Assembly (NCBI RefSeq): GCF_900112195.1
Contig: NZ_FOKR01000005.1
Coordinates: forward strand, 1-64,000
Length of the DNA: 64,000 nucleotides
Reading direction: 5' to 3'
From: Butyrivibrio sp. YAB3001
GTDB lineage: Bacteria > Bacillota > Clostridia > Lachnospirales > Lachnospiraceae
Made by a program: the position numbers and the translations under genes. Below are positions 8,254-16,495 of this stretch, piece by piece (position 1 is the first letter of the stretch; each line of letters starts with the position of its first letter). Under the pieces are notes generated by a model. That model did not search any database, had not been told where the DNA came from, and was given only the letters and a program-made list of their open reading frames with translations.

Positions 8254-10257
8254 ATGATTTACTATGTAAATGCTGCCTCATTCAGAGACGGCGACGGAAC
8301 TATCGAAAGACCTTTTAAACACATAAATGATGCCGCAAAGCTTGCCGTTGCAGGCGATGAGGTCATTGTTAAAAGCGGTGTTTACAGAGAACATGTTATT
8401 CCTGTAAATTCCGGAACCAAGGATGCTCCTATAGTTTATCGCTCAGAAGAGCCTCTTGGAGCAGTCATTACCGGAGCAGAGCCTGTAAGTGGCTGGACAA
8501 AGGTCAAGGGAACAACATGGAGCATTCGCATCACTAATTCTCTCTTTGGCAGCTATAACCCATATATTGAGCGGGTTTACGGCGACTGGTATTTTTCTCC
8601 GATAATAAGGCATACCGGTTCAGTTTTCATAAATGACAATATGATGTATGAAGCATCTTCCCTGGAAGAATGCCAGAAAGGAAAAGGGGATCCGCTCGCC
8701 TGGGATCAGGATGCTGCTAAATATTTGTGGTATACAGAGCAGGATGAAGATTCTAACGAAACCATCATTTATGCTAATTTCCATGACTTTGATCCCAATA
8801 AAGAAAAAGTCGAGATAAGCGTAAGGCGAAATGTCTTTATGCCTACCAAAAATCATGTGGATTACATTACAGTAAGTGGTTTTAACATCAACAAAGCTGC
8901 TACCACATGGGCTCCTCCTGCTGCCTATCAGGATGGTATGATAGGACCACACTGGAGTAAGGGCTGGATAATTGAGGACTGCGAAGTTTACGGCAGTCGC
9001 TGCTGCGGCATTTCATTGGGCAAATATTATGATGCTGAAAACGATATGTATTTCACCAAGAATCATGTAAAGAGTCCGACACAGATGGAGCGCGATGCCG
9101 TATGCAGAGGTCAGTATCATGGTTGGTTAAAAGAAAAAGTCGGACACCATATTGTCCGTCGCTGTCATGTTCATCACTGCGAGCAGACCGGTATTGTCGG
9201 TAGAATGGGCGCAGTATTCTCAACAATCGAGGACTGCGATATTCATGACATCTGCACTTCTCAGCAGCTTGGCGGCGCTGAAACAGCCGGAATTAAGTTA
9301 CACGCCGGAATTGATGTTACAATCAGACGCAACCACATTCATAACTGTATTATGGGCGTCTGGCTCGACTGGGAGGCACAGGGTGCAAGAGTAACTCAGA
9401 ACTTTATGCATGATAACTACAGGCACAATGGCCTAAAACAGGCTCCCGGCGCAATGTTCTCTACAGATGTATTTATTGAAGTAGGTCATGGGCCAACACT
9501 TATTGACAACAACATTCTTCTTTCACCGGTTGCTATAACTATTCCAAGTGAAGGAATTGCTGTTATTAACAATTTGATTCTTGGTTCTTTCAGCCTTATA
9601 AACTCTGGAGTTGACAGCATTGTTAACGGTCAGCGTGAACCAAGATACACACCTTATCACATCCGTCACAGGACTGAAGTTGCCGGCTTTATGACAATTC
9701 TTCATGGTGATGACAGAATTTACAACAATATTTTTGTTCAGCAGTATCCTGTTTCTGATAAAAAGAAGACTGCTGCCGATTCAGACTATGAAGTTGTGGG
9801 AACCGCTCCATTCGATATCTTCCCAACTTACAAAGAATGGATAAGCCAGTTTGATTTTAATAAGAATCCAGATATGGGAGCTCTTGCAGAGGCGCACTTT
9901 GGCCACCTACCTGTATGGATTTCCGGAAACGCTTACTTTAACGGCGCAACTGTTTTCAAGAACGAAGAAACAAACCTTGTCAATAAAAAGAGTAAGATTA
10001 CAGTTGATATTGTTGAGAAAAAGGATGGTTTCTATCTGAAAACTAATCTTAATAAAGGACTTAGCGATTTCCTTTGCGGCATAATTTCAACAGAAACCCT
10101 TGGAAAAGCTTTTGAGCCTGAGCAGAAATTCGAAAATCCTGACGGAACACCAATCGTCTTTGACCGTGATTTCTTTGGAAACCACAGAAATACAGCTTCC
10201 ATTCCCGGACCTTTTGCAGAGCCCATTGAAAAAGAAATACTCATATGGAAGAAATAA
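8254..10257 (+). CDS. Right-handed parallel beta-helix protein, probably carbohydrate-active
   Basis: This 667-residue protein has an N-terminal DUF1565-like strand (YYVNAASFRDGDGTIERPF) and a long beta-helix body with repeated His/Asn/Cys-rich turns such as RRCHVHHCEQTGIVGRMG and RRNHIHNCIMGVWLDWEAQG. These folds are typical of pectin- and glycan-degrading enzymes; family GH141 is one possibility. The conserved turns contain many His, Asp and Glu residues but I cannot name the catalytic ones. There is no signal peptide, so it should act in the cytoplasm on material imported by the divergent transporter. GGAGG precedes the ATG. Expression is probably controlled by the neighbouring LacI regulator through site 2. 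Confidence 0.75.
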   Translation: MIYYVNAASFRDGDGTIERPFKHINDAAKLAVAGDEVIVKSGVYREHVIPVNSGTKDAPIVYRSEEPLGAVITGAEPVSGWTKVKGTTWSIRITNSLFGSYNPYIERVYGDWYFSPIIRHTGSVFINDNMMYEASSLEECQKGKGDPLAWDQDAAKYLWYTEQDEDSNETIIYANFHDFDPNKEKVEISVRRNVFMPTKNHVDYITVSGFNINKAATTWAPPAAYQDGMIGPHWSKGWIIEDCEVYGSRCCGISLGKYYDAENDMYFTKNHVKSPTQMERDAVCRGQYHGWLKEKVGHHIVRRCHVHHCEQTGIVGRMGAVFSTIEDCDIHDICTSQQLGGAETAGIKLHAGIDVTIRRNHIHNCIMGVWLDWEAQGARVTQNFMHDNYRHNGLKQAPGAMFSTDVFIEVGHGPTLIDNNILLSPVAITIPSEGIAVINNLILGSFSLINSGVDSIVNGQREPRYTPYHIRHRTEVAGFMTILHGDDRIYNNIFVQQYPVSDKKKTAADSDYEVVGTAPFDIFPTYKEWISQFDFNKNPDMGALAEAHFGHLPVWISGNAYFNGATVFKNEETNLVNKKSKITVDIVEKKDGFYLKTNLNKGLSDFLCGIISTETLGKAFEPEQKFENPDGTPIVFDRDFFGNHRNTASIPGPFAEPIEKEILIWKK

Positions 10258-10282
10258 TTTGATTTTAATTTGCCCACTTGTT

Positions 10283-10321
10283 AAGCGCCCGATGCACAAA
10301 ACCGCTGTGCACCGGGCGCTT
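10283..10321 (+). terminator. Terminator of the beta-helix gene
   Basis: AAGCGCCCG and following bases at 10283-10298 pair with TGTGCACCGGGCGCTT (10306-10321), with one mismatch. TATTTTTG follows. Confidence 0.85.
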
Positions 10322-10352
10322 ATTTTTGTAATATGAATACCTATTCTATAAA

Positions 10353-10390
10353 AAGGATGCAAAAGATAATCTCTTATCTTCTACATCCTT
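10353..10390 (-). terminator. Terminator of pflB
   Basis: AAGGATG with AAGATAA pairs with TTATCTT and CATCCTT across a four-base loop. On the minus strand a run of T follows. It lies about 50 bases after the pflB stop. Confidence 0.8.
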
Positions 10391-10438
10391 CTTATTTATA
10401 TATTTAATTTAGAAATGACAAGCTTAAACCGTTACAGA

Positions 10439-12703
10439 TCAAAGTGCCTCGTGGCATGTACGAGCGATAACGTCAAGCTGCTGTTCCTTAGTAAGGTTGA
10501 TGAACTTAACAGCATATCCTGATACACGGATAGTGAAGTTAGCATACTCAGGCTTATCAGGATGCTCCATAGCATCGATGAGCTTCTCCTTACCAAATAC
10601 ATTAACGTTAAGGTGGTGTGAACCCTGATCGAAGTATCCATCAAGAACGCTAACAAGTTTGTTTGCTCTCTCTACATCATCATGACCAAGAGCGTTAGGG
10701 TTCATTGTCTGTGTATTTGAAATTCCATCAAGAGCATACTCATAAGGAATCTTAGCAACAGAGTTAAGTGAAGCAAGAAGTCCGTTCTTTTCTGCGCCGT
10801 ATGATGGTGATGCACCAGGTGCAAATGAAGCAAATGCAGGTCTTCCATCAGGTGTAGCACCTGTAGCCTTACCATAAACAACGTTTGATGTGATTGTAAG
10901 GATTGATGTTGTAGGCTCTGAATCACGGTATGTGTGGTGCTTCTCAATCTTCTTCATGAATGTCTTAAGGAGCCATACAGCGATCTCATCTGCTCTCTCA
11001 TCATCGTTACCGTATCTTGGGAAGTCTCCCTCAACCTTGTAATCTACAACAAGGCCAGACTCATCACGGATTGTTGAAACCTTAGCATACTTGATAGCTG
11101 AAAGTGAATCTACAACGTGTGAGAAACCTGCGATACCTGTAGCGAATGTACGTCTTACGTTTGTATCGATAAGAGCCATCTCAGCTGCTTCATAGTAGTA
11201 CTTATCATGCATGTACTGGATAAGGTTGAGGATATTTACATAAAGTCCTGCAAGCCAATCCATCATGATGTCATATTTGTGCATAACTTCGTTATAATCA
11301 AGAACCTCTGATGTAATAGGTGCCATCTCAGGTCCTACCTGCATGTGCTTGCCGTCCTTTGTAAGGAACTTCTCATCCTTACCGCCGTTGATAGCGTAAA
11401 GGAGACACTTAGCAAGGTTAGCTCTAGCTCCGAAGAACTGCATTTCTTTACCAGTCTGTGTAGCAGATACGCAGCAGCAGATGCTGTAGTCATCGCCCCA
11501 GATAGGTCTCATAACATCATCGTTCTCGTACTGGATTGAAGATGTTGTAACAGAAATCTTAGCAGCATACTTCTTGAATGTAGCTGGAAGCTTTGATGTA
11601 TAAAGAACTGTAAGGTTAGGTTCAGGTGAAGGTCCCATGTTCTCAAGTGTGTGGAGGAATCTGAAGTCGTTCTTTGTAACCATGTGACGACCATCCATAC
11701 CAAGTCCACCAACTTCAAGAGTTGCCCAAACTGGATCTCCTGAGAAAAGGTTGTTGTATGAAGGAATACGTGCGAACTTAACCATTCTGAACTTCATTGT
11801 CATGTGGTCGATAAGTTCCTGAGCCTCAGCTTCTGTAAGTGTTCCCTCTTTAATATCTCTTTCGATATAGATATCAAGGAATGTTGATACACGACCAACA
11901 GACATAGCAGCACCGTTCTGAGTCTTGATAGCTGCAAGATATCCAAAGTAAAGCCACTGAACAGCTTCTTTTGCGTTCTTAGCAGGCTGTGAAATATCAA
12001 ATCCGTAAACAGCAGCCATTTCCTTCATTCCCTTGAGAGCTCTAACCTGCTCAGAGATTTCTTCTCTCTGACGAATGATGTGGTCAAGCATTGTGCCGTC
12101 GCCGCAGTTGTTGTAATCTTCCTGCTTCTTCTTGATGAGGTAATCGATACCGTAAAGAGCTACTCTTCTGTAGTCGCCTACGATACGTCCACGTCCGTAT
12201 GTATCTGGAAGACCTGTTACGATGTGGCTGTGTCTTGCAGCTCTCATCTCAGGTGTGTAAGCATCAAATACTGCCTGGTTGTGTGTCTTGTGGTACTCTG
12301 TAAAGATCTTGTGGAACTTCTCATTTACCTTGTATCCGTATGTCTCAGCAGCTTCTTCAGCCATCTTGATTCCGCCGTAAGGCATGAATGCTCTCTTAAG
12401 AGGCTTGTCAGTCTGAAGACCAACGATCTGCTCAAGATCCTTCATTGATTCATCGATATATCCAGGGCCATAAGCTGTAAGACTTGAAACAACCTCAGTC
12501 TCGCACTCAAGAACGCCACCCTTTTCACGTTCCTGCTTCTGAAGCTCCTGTAACTTGCCCCAGAGCTTGTTTGTAGCATCTGTAGCATCAGCAAGGAAGC
12601 TCTCATCACCATCATATGGTGTGTAGTTATTCTGGATGAAGTCTCTTACGTTAACATCATCAAGCCAGTGGGTTCCTTTAAAACCTCTCCATGCTTCGTT
12701 CAT
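10439..12703 (-). CDS. pflB: Formate C-acetyltransferase (pyruvate formate-lyase)
   Basis: This 754-residue glycyl-radical enzyme converts pyruvate and CoA to acetyl-CoA and formate in fermentation. The catalytic cysteines lie in [12 protein letters not shown] near residue 410, and the radical glycine is G729 in RVSGYAVKF near the C-terminus. Length and both motifs match true pyruvate formate-lyase rather than choline or glycerol dehydratases. AGAGGAG precedes the ATG. The activase gene lies upstream on the same strand, separated by 200 bases that contain a hairpin with a perfect Fnr-type site, so pflB probably has its own oxygen-responsive promoter. Confidence 0.97.
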   Translation of the reverse strand: MNEAWRGFKGTHWLDDVNVRDFIQNNYTPYDGDESFLADATDATNKLWGKLQELQKQEREKGGVLECETEVVSSLTAYGPGYIDESMKDLEQIVGLQTDKPLKRAFMPYGGIKMAEEAAETYGYKVNEKFHKIFTEYHKTHNQAVFDAYTPEMRAARHSHIVTGLPDTYGRGRIVGDYRRVALYGIDYLIKKKQEDYNNCGDGTMLDHIIRQREEISEQVRALKGMKEMAAVYGFDISQPAKNAKEAVQWLYFGYLAAIKTQNGAAMSVGRVSTFLDIYIERDIKEGTLTEAEAQELIDHMTMKFRMVKFARIPSYNNLFSGDPVWATLEVGGLGMDGRHMVTKNDFRFLHTLENMGPSPEPNLTVLYTSKLPATFKKYAAKISVTTSSIQYENDDVMRPIWGDDYSICCCVSATQTGKEMQFFGARANLAKCLLYAINGGKDEKFLTKDGKHMQVGPEMAPITSEVLDYNEVMHKYDIMMDWLAGLYVNILNLIQYMHDKYYYEAAEMALIDTNVRRTFATGIAGFSHVVDSLSAIKYAKVSTIRDESGLVVDYKVEGDFPRYGNDDERADEIAVWLLKTFMKKIEKHHTYRDSEPTTSILTITSNVVYGKATGATPDGRPAFASFAPGASPSYGAEKNGLLASLNSVAKIPYEYALDGISNTQTMNPNALGHDDVERANKLVSVLDGYFDQGSHHLNVNVFGKEKLIDAMEHPDKPEYANFTIRVSGYAVKFINLTKEQQLDVIARTCHEAL

Positions 12704-12789
12704 AATATATACTCCTCTCGTATATCGTAAAATGATTTGTTAATTATTTATCATATAAATGACTCACGATGGATATGATACCAAAAGAA

Positions 12790-12828
12790 AAAATCCCAAA
12801 CATTGATTGTAATCAAGTTTGAGATTTT
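12790..12828 (-). terminator. Hairpin after pflA / upstream of pflB
   Basis: AAATCCCAAAC at the left pairs imperfectly with GTTTGAGATTT at the right around the core TTGATTGTAATCAA. The minus strand continues in TTTTTTC, so it can end the pflA transcript. Its apex is also the Fnr-type site. Confidence 0.6.
12803..12816. promoter_or_regulatory. Fnr-type operator upstream of pflB
   Basis: TTGATTGTAATCAA is an exact match to the Fnr consensus TTGAT-N4-ATCAA. It is centred about 106 bp upstream of the pflB start codon. A possible -10 box, TATGAT on the minus strand at 12750-12755, has only a weak -35, consistent with an activator-dependent promoter. Confidence 0.7.
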
Positions 12829-12903
12829 TTTCACAAAAAATTACGATAAAATATTTCAATAACCAAACGCCATATATAAATTCATAGGCAAACAATTTAA
12901 TAA

Positions 12904-13638
12904 TTAAGCTTCTCCACGAAGTATCCTAGTAGCATTATCAACTCGTTCCTTCGTAGGTGACTGAACTCCTTCAAGCTGATATGGGATTCCAAGCGCCTCA
13001 AATTTGTGCTGTCCCATGGAATGATAAGGAAGGACTTCTATTTTCTGAACATTAGAAAGTTTCTCAATAAAACTTCTTGTCTTTTTCAGATAATCATCAT
13101 TGTCTGTAATTCCCGGCACAAGCACGTGACGAATCCAGATTGGCTTTCCAATCTCAGATAAATACATCATGCCATCCTGAATGTTTTCATTTGGAAGTCC
13201 CGTCAGTTTGATGTGTTCTTCTCTGTCTATATGCTTGATATCTACTAAAAGAAGGTCTGTGTATTTCATCAATTCTTCTAATTTGGAGAAAAATGGTTCG
13301 CTCCTGTCAAAAGGCTGAAGTGCTGTATCTATGCAGGTATTGATGCCTCTTTCTTTTGCCTTCTTAAAAAATTCAATAAGAAAATCAATCTGAAGAAGTG
13401 GCTCACCTCCACTTACTGTGATACCACCTTCTTCTCCCCAGTATCCGCGATATCTTTCTGCAAAATCCAAGAGTTCATCTGCAGTGCGCATATCCTCTGA
13501 ATTAGGATCCCAGGTATCTGCATTATGACAATACTTACACCTTAATTTACATCCCTTCAAAAAAACTATAAATCTAATGCCGGGTCCATCAACTGAACCA
13601 AAAGTTTCTATACTGTGTATTGCTCCTTTTATCATCAA
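12904..13638 (-). CDS. pflA: Pyruvate formate-lyase-activating enzyme
   Basis: This 244-residue radical SAM enzyme installs the glycyl radical on PflB. The cluster motif CX3CX2C is present as CKLRCKYC near residue 30, inside the family signature GPGIRFIVFLKGCKLRC. The GGEPLL motif that binds SAM follows near residue 80. Length matches the family norm of about 245. The gene precedes pflB in the same orientation, but the hairpin between them suggests separate control. No extra ferredoxin domain is present, which separates it from activases of other glycyl-radical enzymes. Confidence 0.96.
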   Translation of the reverse strand: MMIKGAIHSIETFGSVDGPGIRFIVFLKGCKLRCKYCHNADTWDPNSEDMRTADELLDFAERYRGYWGEEGGITVSGGEPLLQIDFLIEFFKKAKERGINTCIDTALQPFDRSEPFFSKLEELMKYTDLLLVDIKHIDREEHIKLTGLPNENIQDGMMYLSEIGKPIWIRHVLVPGITDNDDYLKKTRSFIEKLSNVQKIEVLPYHSMGQHKFEALGIPYQLEGVQSPTKERVDNATRILRGEA

Positions 13639-13770
13639 AACCTCTCTTTCAAAACATTAACCTTCACACAAACTAAACATTCATTATTACACGAAAACCA
13701 CAATTTCATTTAATAATACATATTTTTAATTCTCTTTTCCGTGTAAATGCTAATAAAATCAATTCACAAA

Positions 13771-14553
13771 TCATTGAGAAATATATATTTCCCTTAATGC
13801 ATCCCTGTCAAGAACCTTTATCCTTGCATGGCCGCGTCTTTCTATAAGACCGAGTTTTTCAAGTTCCCTTAGCTTACGACTCACCGTCTCCATCCTTAGA
13901 TTAACACTTGCCGCGATGTCGTCGAGTTTTAATACTATATCATCTTCCACGCTTCTGTCTACTCTGTACATCAAAAAACCTGCCAGCCTTGCCATAGGAT
14001 CTTTGGTGGAAAGCAGCATATTTCTTTCATTTGCATCATGAAGTTTTTTGCTGAGCATGATGATAATGTTCATAGCTGCAGAAGGATCATCGACAACCTT
14101 AATGAAATCATCTCTGTGTATCTGGCAAATAGAAGCATTTGTCAGGCATATTGCCGAATAAGGATAAATACTACCATCCAGAAACATGCCTTCCCAGATA
14201 ATATCGTGGTCCGCCAGAATTGTGATGATCTGCTCTCTTCCAAGTGAATCATAGCGGCACAGCTTAATCCTGCCTTTTCGTATAATACAGATAGAATCAA
14301 CAGGTTCCCCTTCTCTGAAAAGATAACTGTTTTTCTTTAAATTTTCATGAACGGAATGCTCCATCAGGCTAACCTGCGCATTTACAGGAAGTCCTTCGAT
14401 AAGCGGCACGCTTTCCGTGCAGAATCCACCACATTCCTCGCAAATATTAAGTCCAATGATTCCTCGCTTTAGTTCCTCAGCTTTGGACTGATTCTTATAT
14501 ATTCCTTTGTTTTCTCTTATATTATCCTGTGTAAAAATATCTATTTCTTCCAT
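13771..14553 (-). CDS. Crp/Fnr-family regulator, probable iron-sulfur oxygen sensor
   Basis: This 260-residue regulator has an N-terminal cysteine set C38-X2-C41-X3-C45, a cyclic-nucleotide-binding-like barrel (residues 60-150), a dimer helix and a C-terminal helix-turn-helix. C143 in ASICQIH aligns with Cys122 of E. coli Fnr (SMVCEIP), completing four possible ligands for a [4Fe-4S] cluster. The recognition helix ETVSRKLRELEKLGLI keeps the E..SR residues with which Fnr reads TTGAT-N4-ATCAA. An exact copy of that site lies upstream of pflB nearby. It is therefore probably the anaerobic activator of the pfl genes. The Cys spacing differs from E. coli (X2, X5), so cluster binding is an inference. 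Confidence 0.85.
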   Translation of the reverse strand: MEEIDIFTQDNIRENKGIYKNQSKAEELKRGIIGLNICEECGGFCTESVPLIEGLPVNAQVSLMEHSVHENLKKNSYLFREGEPVDSICIIRKGRIKLCRYDSLGREQIITILADHDIIWEGMFLDGSIYPYSAICLTNASICQIHRDDFIKVVDDPSAAMNIIIMLSKKLHDANERNMLLSTKDPMARLAGFLMYRVDRSVEDDIVLKLDDIAASVNLRMETVSRKLRELEKLGLIERRGHARIKVLDRDALREIYISQ

Positions 14554-14678
14554 GTTTCAATTCATTTAACAACTTATATATAAACTACTTTGTACCAAAA
14601 ATATAATGATTTTTCCTTAAACCTTGCATCACTTGTATTGAATATCGGCATATATAATCATCATGATCAGCTATATCA

Positions 14679-15236
14679 TTATTTTGACCACAAGTAGCAA
14701 TACGCCTGAGTTCTTGCCGCAAACGGTTCTGTCTTAAGAAGCTTTCTTACCTGCTCCTTAGTGTACCAGCCCGGTTCTATTTCTTCCAATGTCGAACTAC
14801 TCTTTGCAAACTCGCCTGTTGCTGTTCCAACGCAGCACACATTTTTTTCATTTGAAAAGCCTACTGCGCTGTAGCTTTCACCAATCCAGTCCTCAATGCT
14901 TACAAGATCAAGCCCTGTCTCTTCCTTAAGCTCACGCCTTGCGCTTTCCTGCGGTTCTTCGCCCGGATCAATAAGTCCTGCCGGAAAGTTATAAACCCAT
15001 GCTCCCGCCGCCATTCTAAACTCCTTGTTAATAAGAATCTTTTCACCGGTCTCATCGTGCATTATCAAAACAACAGCATCAACTTTCTTATTGTGAATAT
15101 CATCAAATGTCTTGAGTTCATGATTTCTGCTGATTATCTCATAGACCTTGTCCTTGTCATCTTCTGTCTTGTAATGAAGGTCGTAACGGGTTATGAATTT
15201 CCCCTGCTCCTTCTTTTCCAAATATTCGAATTTCAT
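14679..15236 (-). CDS. Nudix hydrolase, ADP-ribose pyrophosphatase-like
   Basis: This 185-residue protein carries a perfect Nudix box, GX5EX7REUXEEXGU, as GLIDPGEEPQESARREL followed by KEETGL (residues about 91-113). That motif binds metal and hydrolyses nucleoside diphosphate-linked compounds. The N-terminal strand region and the overall length resemble ADP-ribose pyrophosphatases such as NudF, but the substrate cannot be fixed from sequence. It sits alone between the Fnr-like regulator and the serine-hydrolase homologue, same strand. A GGTGGGA-like sequence precedes the ATG. Confidence 0.85.
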   Translation of the reverse strand: MKFEYLEKKEQGKFITRYDLHYKTEDDKDKVYEIISRNHELKTFDDIHNKKVDAVVLIMHDETGEKILINKEFRMAAGAWVYNFPAGLIDPGEEPQESARRELKEETGLDLVSIEDWIGESYSAVGFSNEKNVCCVGTATGEFAKSSSTLEEIEPGWYTKEQVRKLLKTEPFAARTQAYCYLWSK

Positions 15237-15266
15237 TATAATCCCACCTCTTATGAGCTGTTTTTA

Positions 15267-16421
15267 TCAAATCGCGCCATACACTATCTGTCGCATCGCT
15301 CTGATGAAACTATAGTCACAGCCGCCCTCTATCTGCTGCATATAGATCATGATAAGTTCTTCAGCCGGATCAACAAACATGTATGTTCCTGCCTTGCCGT
15401 CGCCGCTGCATTCTCCAATGCTTCCGTTTGAGGCTGCCATAGCCGGATCTGTAAGAACTCTGAAATAATTACCATAGTTATATCCTGCAGCGCCTTCAAT
15501 ATCAAAAGACTGTAACTGCTGTGCATTAAGCTGTGGCATTGTCATATAGGCGAGCGTTCTTTTGCCTATAAGCTCTTTTCCATGATATGAACCTTTATTC
15601 AAGAGCATCTGTCCAAAATGTGCAAGATCATTTGCTGTGGAATAAAGTCCAGAGCCTCCCATTTCAAACCACGCAGTCGCTGTGGGAGTCTCCATTTCAA
15701 GACGCCTTTTTACATCTTCTTCCGCTCTGACAACTTTACCGGATTTATCAGATCTGTATAGAACTGCCTGTCTAAAGGCCTTACTATCGTCAATCTTAAA
15801 GCCTGTATCTTCCATATTCAGATGGGAAAAGACTTCTTTTCTCAAAAAATCAGAATAATTCTTTCCTGTAATTACTTCTATAACACCTGCCATTATATCT
15901 GCAGAATGACCATCTCTAAAACCAGTTCCCGGTTCGAAGGCAAGGTATCCTTCAGCAAGCTTATTACATACATCCACATTAGTTTTCAAAATGCCAGATT
16001 GTCTCTGGATTTTGGCTTCTTTGTAAACTCTTCCCATGGATCTCTCAGCTTCACCAAAATCTCCGGAATAAACAATTCCGGAAGTCATGTTAAGAAGATC
16101 CTTTACCAGAATCGGATTTGTTGCTTTTGTGATTCCCTCAGGCGATGCCACTTTGCAATCTGCAAAGGCCGGAAGATAATCTGATACTTTGCTCCAAAGG
16201 TCCAGTTCTCCGCGCTCATATAAGATCATTGATGCCAAAGAAGTCACAAGCTTGGTCATCCCAAAAATCTTATATATGCTGTCCTCACGGTCGGGTTCGT
16301 AATGATTCTCATAAACCCTTTTTCCTTTATGTTCAACAACTATTGTTGCTCCCTGTAATTTTCCTTTCTCACGCCTGTCCTCTATAAGTGTATCAAGTCT
16401 GGCAAGCTTTCTGCTGTTCAT
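15267..16421 (-). CDS. Beta-lactamase/serine-hydrolase-fold protein with altered active site
   Basis: The fold is that of class C beta-lactamase-like serine hydrolases, shown by blocks such as NPILVKDLLNMTSGIVY and FEPGTGFRDGHSADIMAGVI and by a C-terminal KAGTYMFVDP segment. Two catalytic residues look replaced. The SxxK nucleophile motif reads GMTK (KIFGMTKL), and the position usually held by the catalytic Tyr (WRYG.SAD in relatives) reads FRDGHSAD. The lysine remains. It is probably a non-enzymatic binding protein or a hydrolase with another chemistry. I prefer the ATG at 16419-16421, preceded by GAAGGG; an in-frame start 33 bases upstream at 16454 has no ribosome binding site. No signal peptide is seen. 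Confidence 0.7.
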   Translation of the reverse strand: MNSRKLARLDTLIEDRREKGKLQGATIVVEHKGKRVYENHYEPDREDSIYKIFGMTKLVTSLASMILYERGELDLWSKVSDYLPAFADCKVASPEGITKATNPILVKDLLNMTSGIVYSGDFGEAERSMGRVYKEAKIQRQSGILKTNVDVCNKLAEGYLAFEPGTGFRDGHSADIMAGVIEVITGKNYSDFLRKEVFSHLNMEDTGFKIDDSKAFRQAVLYRSDKSGKVVRAEEDVKRRLEMETPTATAWFEMGGSGLYSTANDLAHFGQMLLNKGSYHGKELIGKRTLAYMTMPQLNAQQLQSFDIEGAAGYNYGNYFRVLTDPAMAASNGSIGECSGDGKAGTYMFVDPAEELIMIYMQQIEGGCDYSFIRAMRQIVYGAI

Positions 16422-16459
16422 TTCTTGTCTTTTCCCTTCTAAAATACTTATCAAACACG

Positions 16460-16491
16460 AAAACTGTGAGAGTATTATCCCCCACAGTTTT
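16460..16491 (-). terminator. Terminator of the Na/Pi transporter gene
   Basis: AAAACTGTG (16460-16468) pairs with CACAGTTTT (16483-16491) five bases past the transporter stop codon. Confidence 0.7.
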
Positions 16492-16495
16492 GTAA

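Noticed and set aside
10500-12703. Choline trimethylamine-lyase or glycerol dehydratase
   Set aside because: Length, Cys-Cys motif and neighbouring short activase fit pyruvate formate-lyase.
12790-12828. Simple terminator only
   Set aside because: Its core is an exact Fnr site near an Fnr-like gene, so a regulatory role is at least as likely; both calls are kept.
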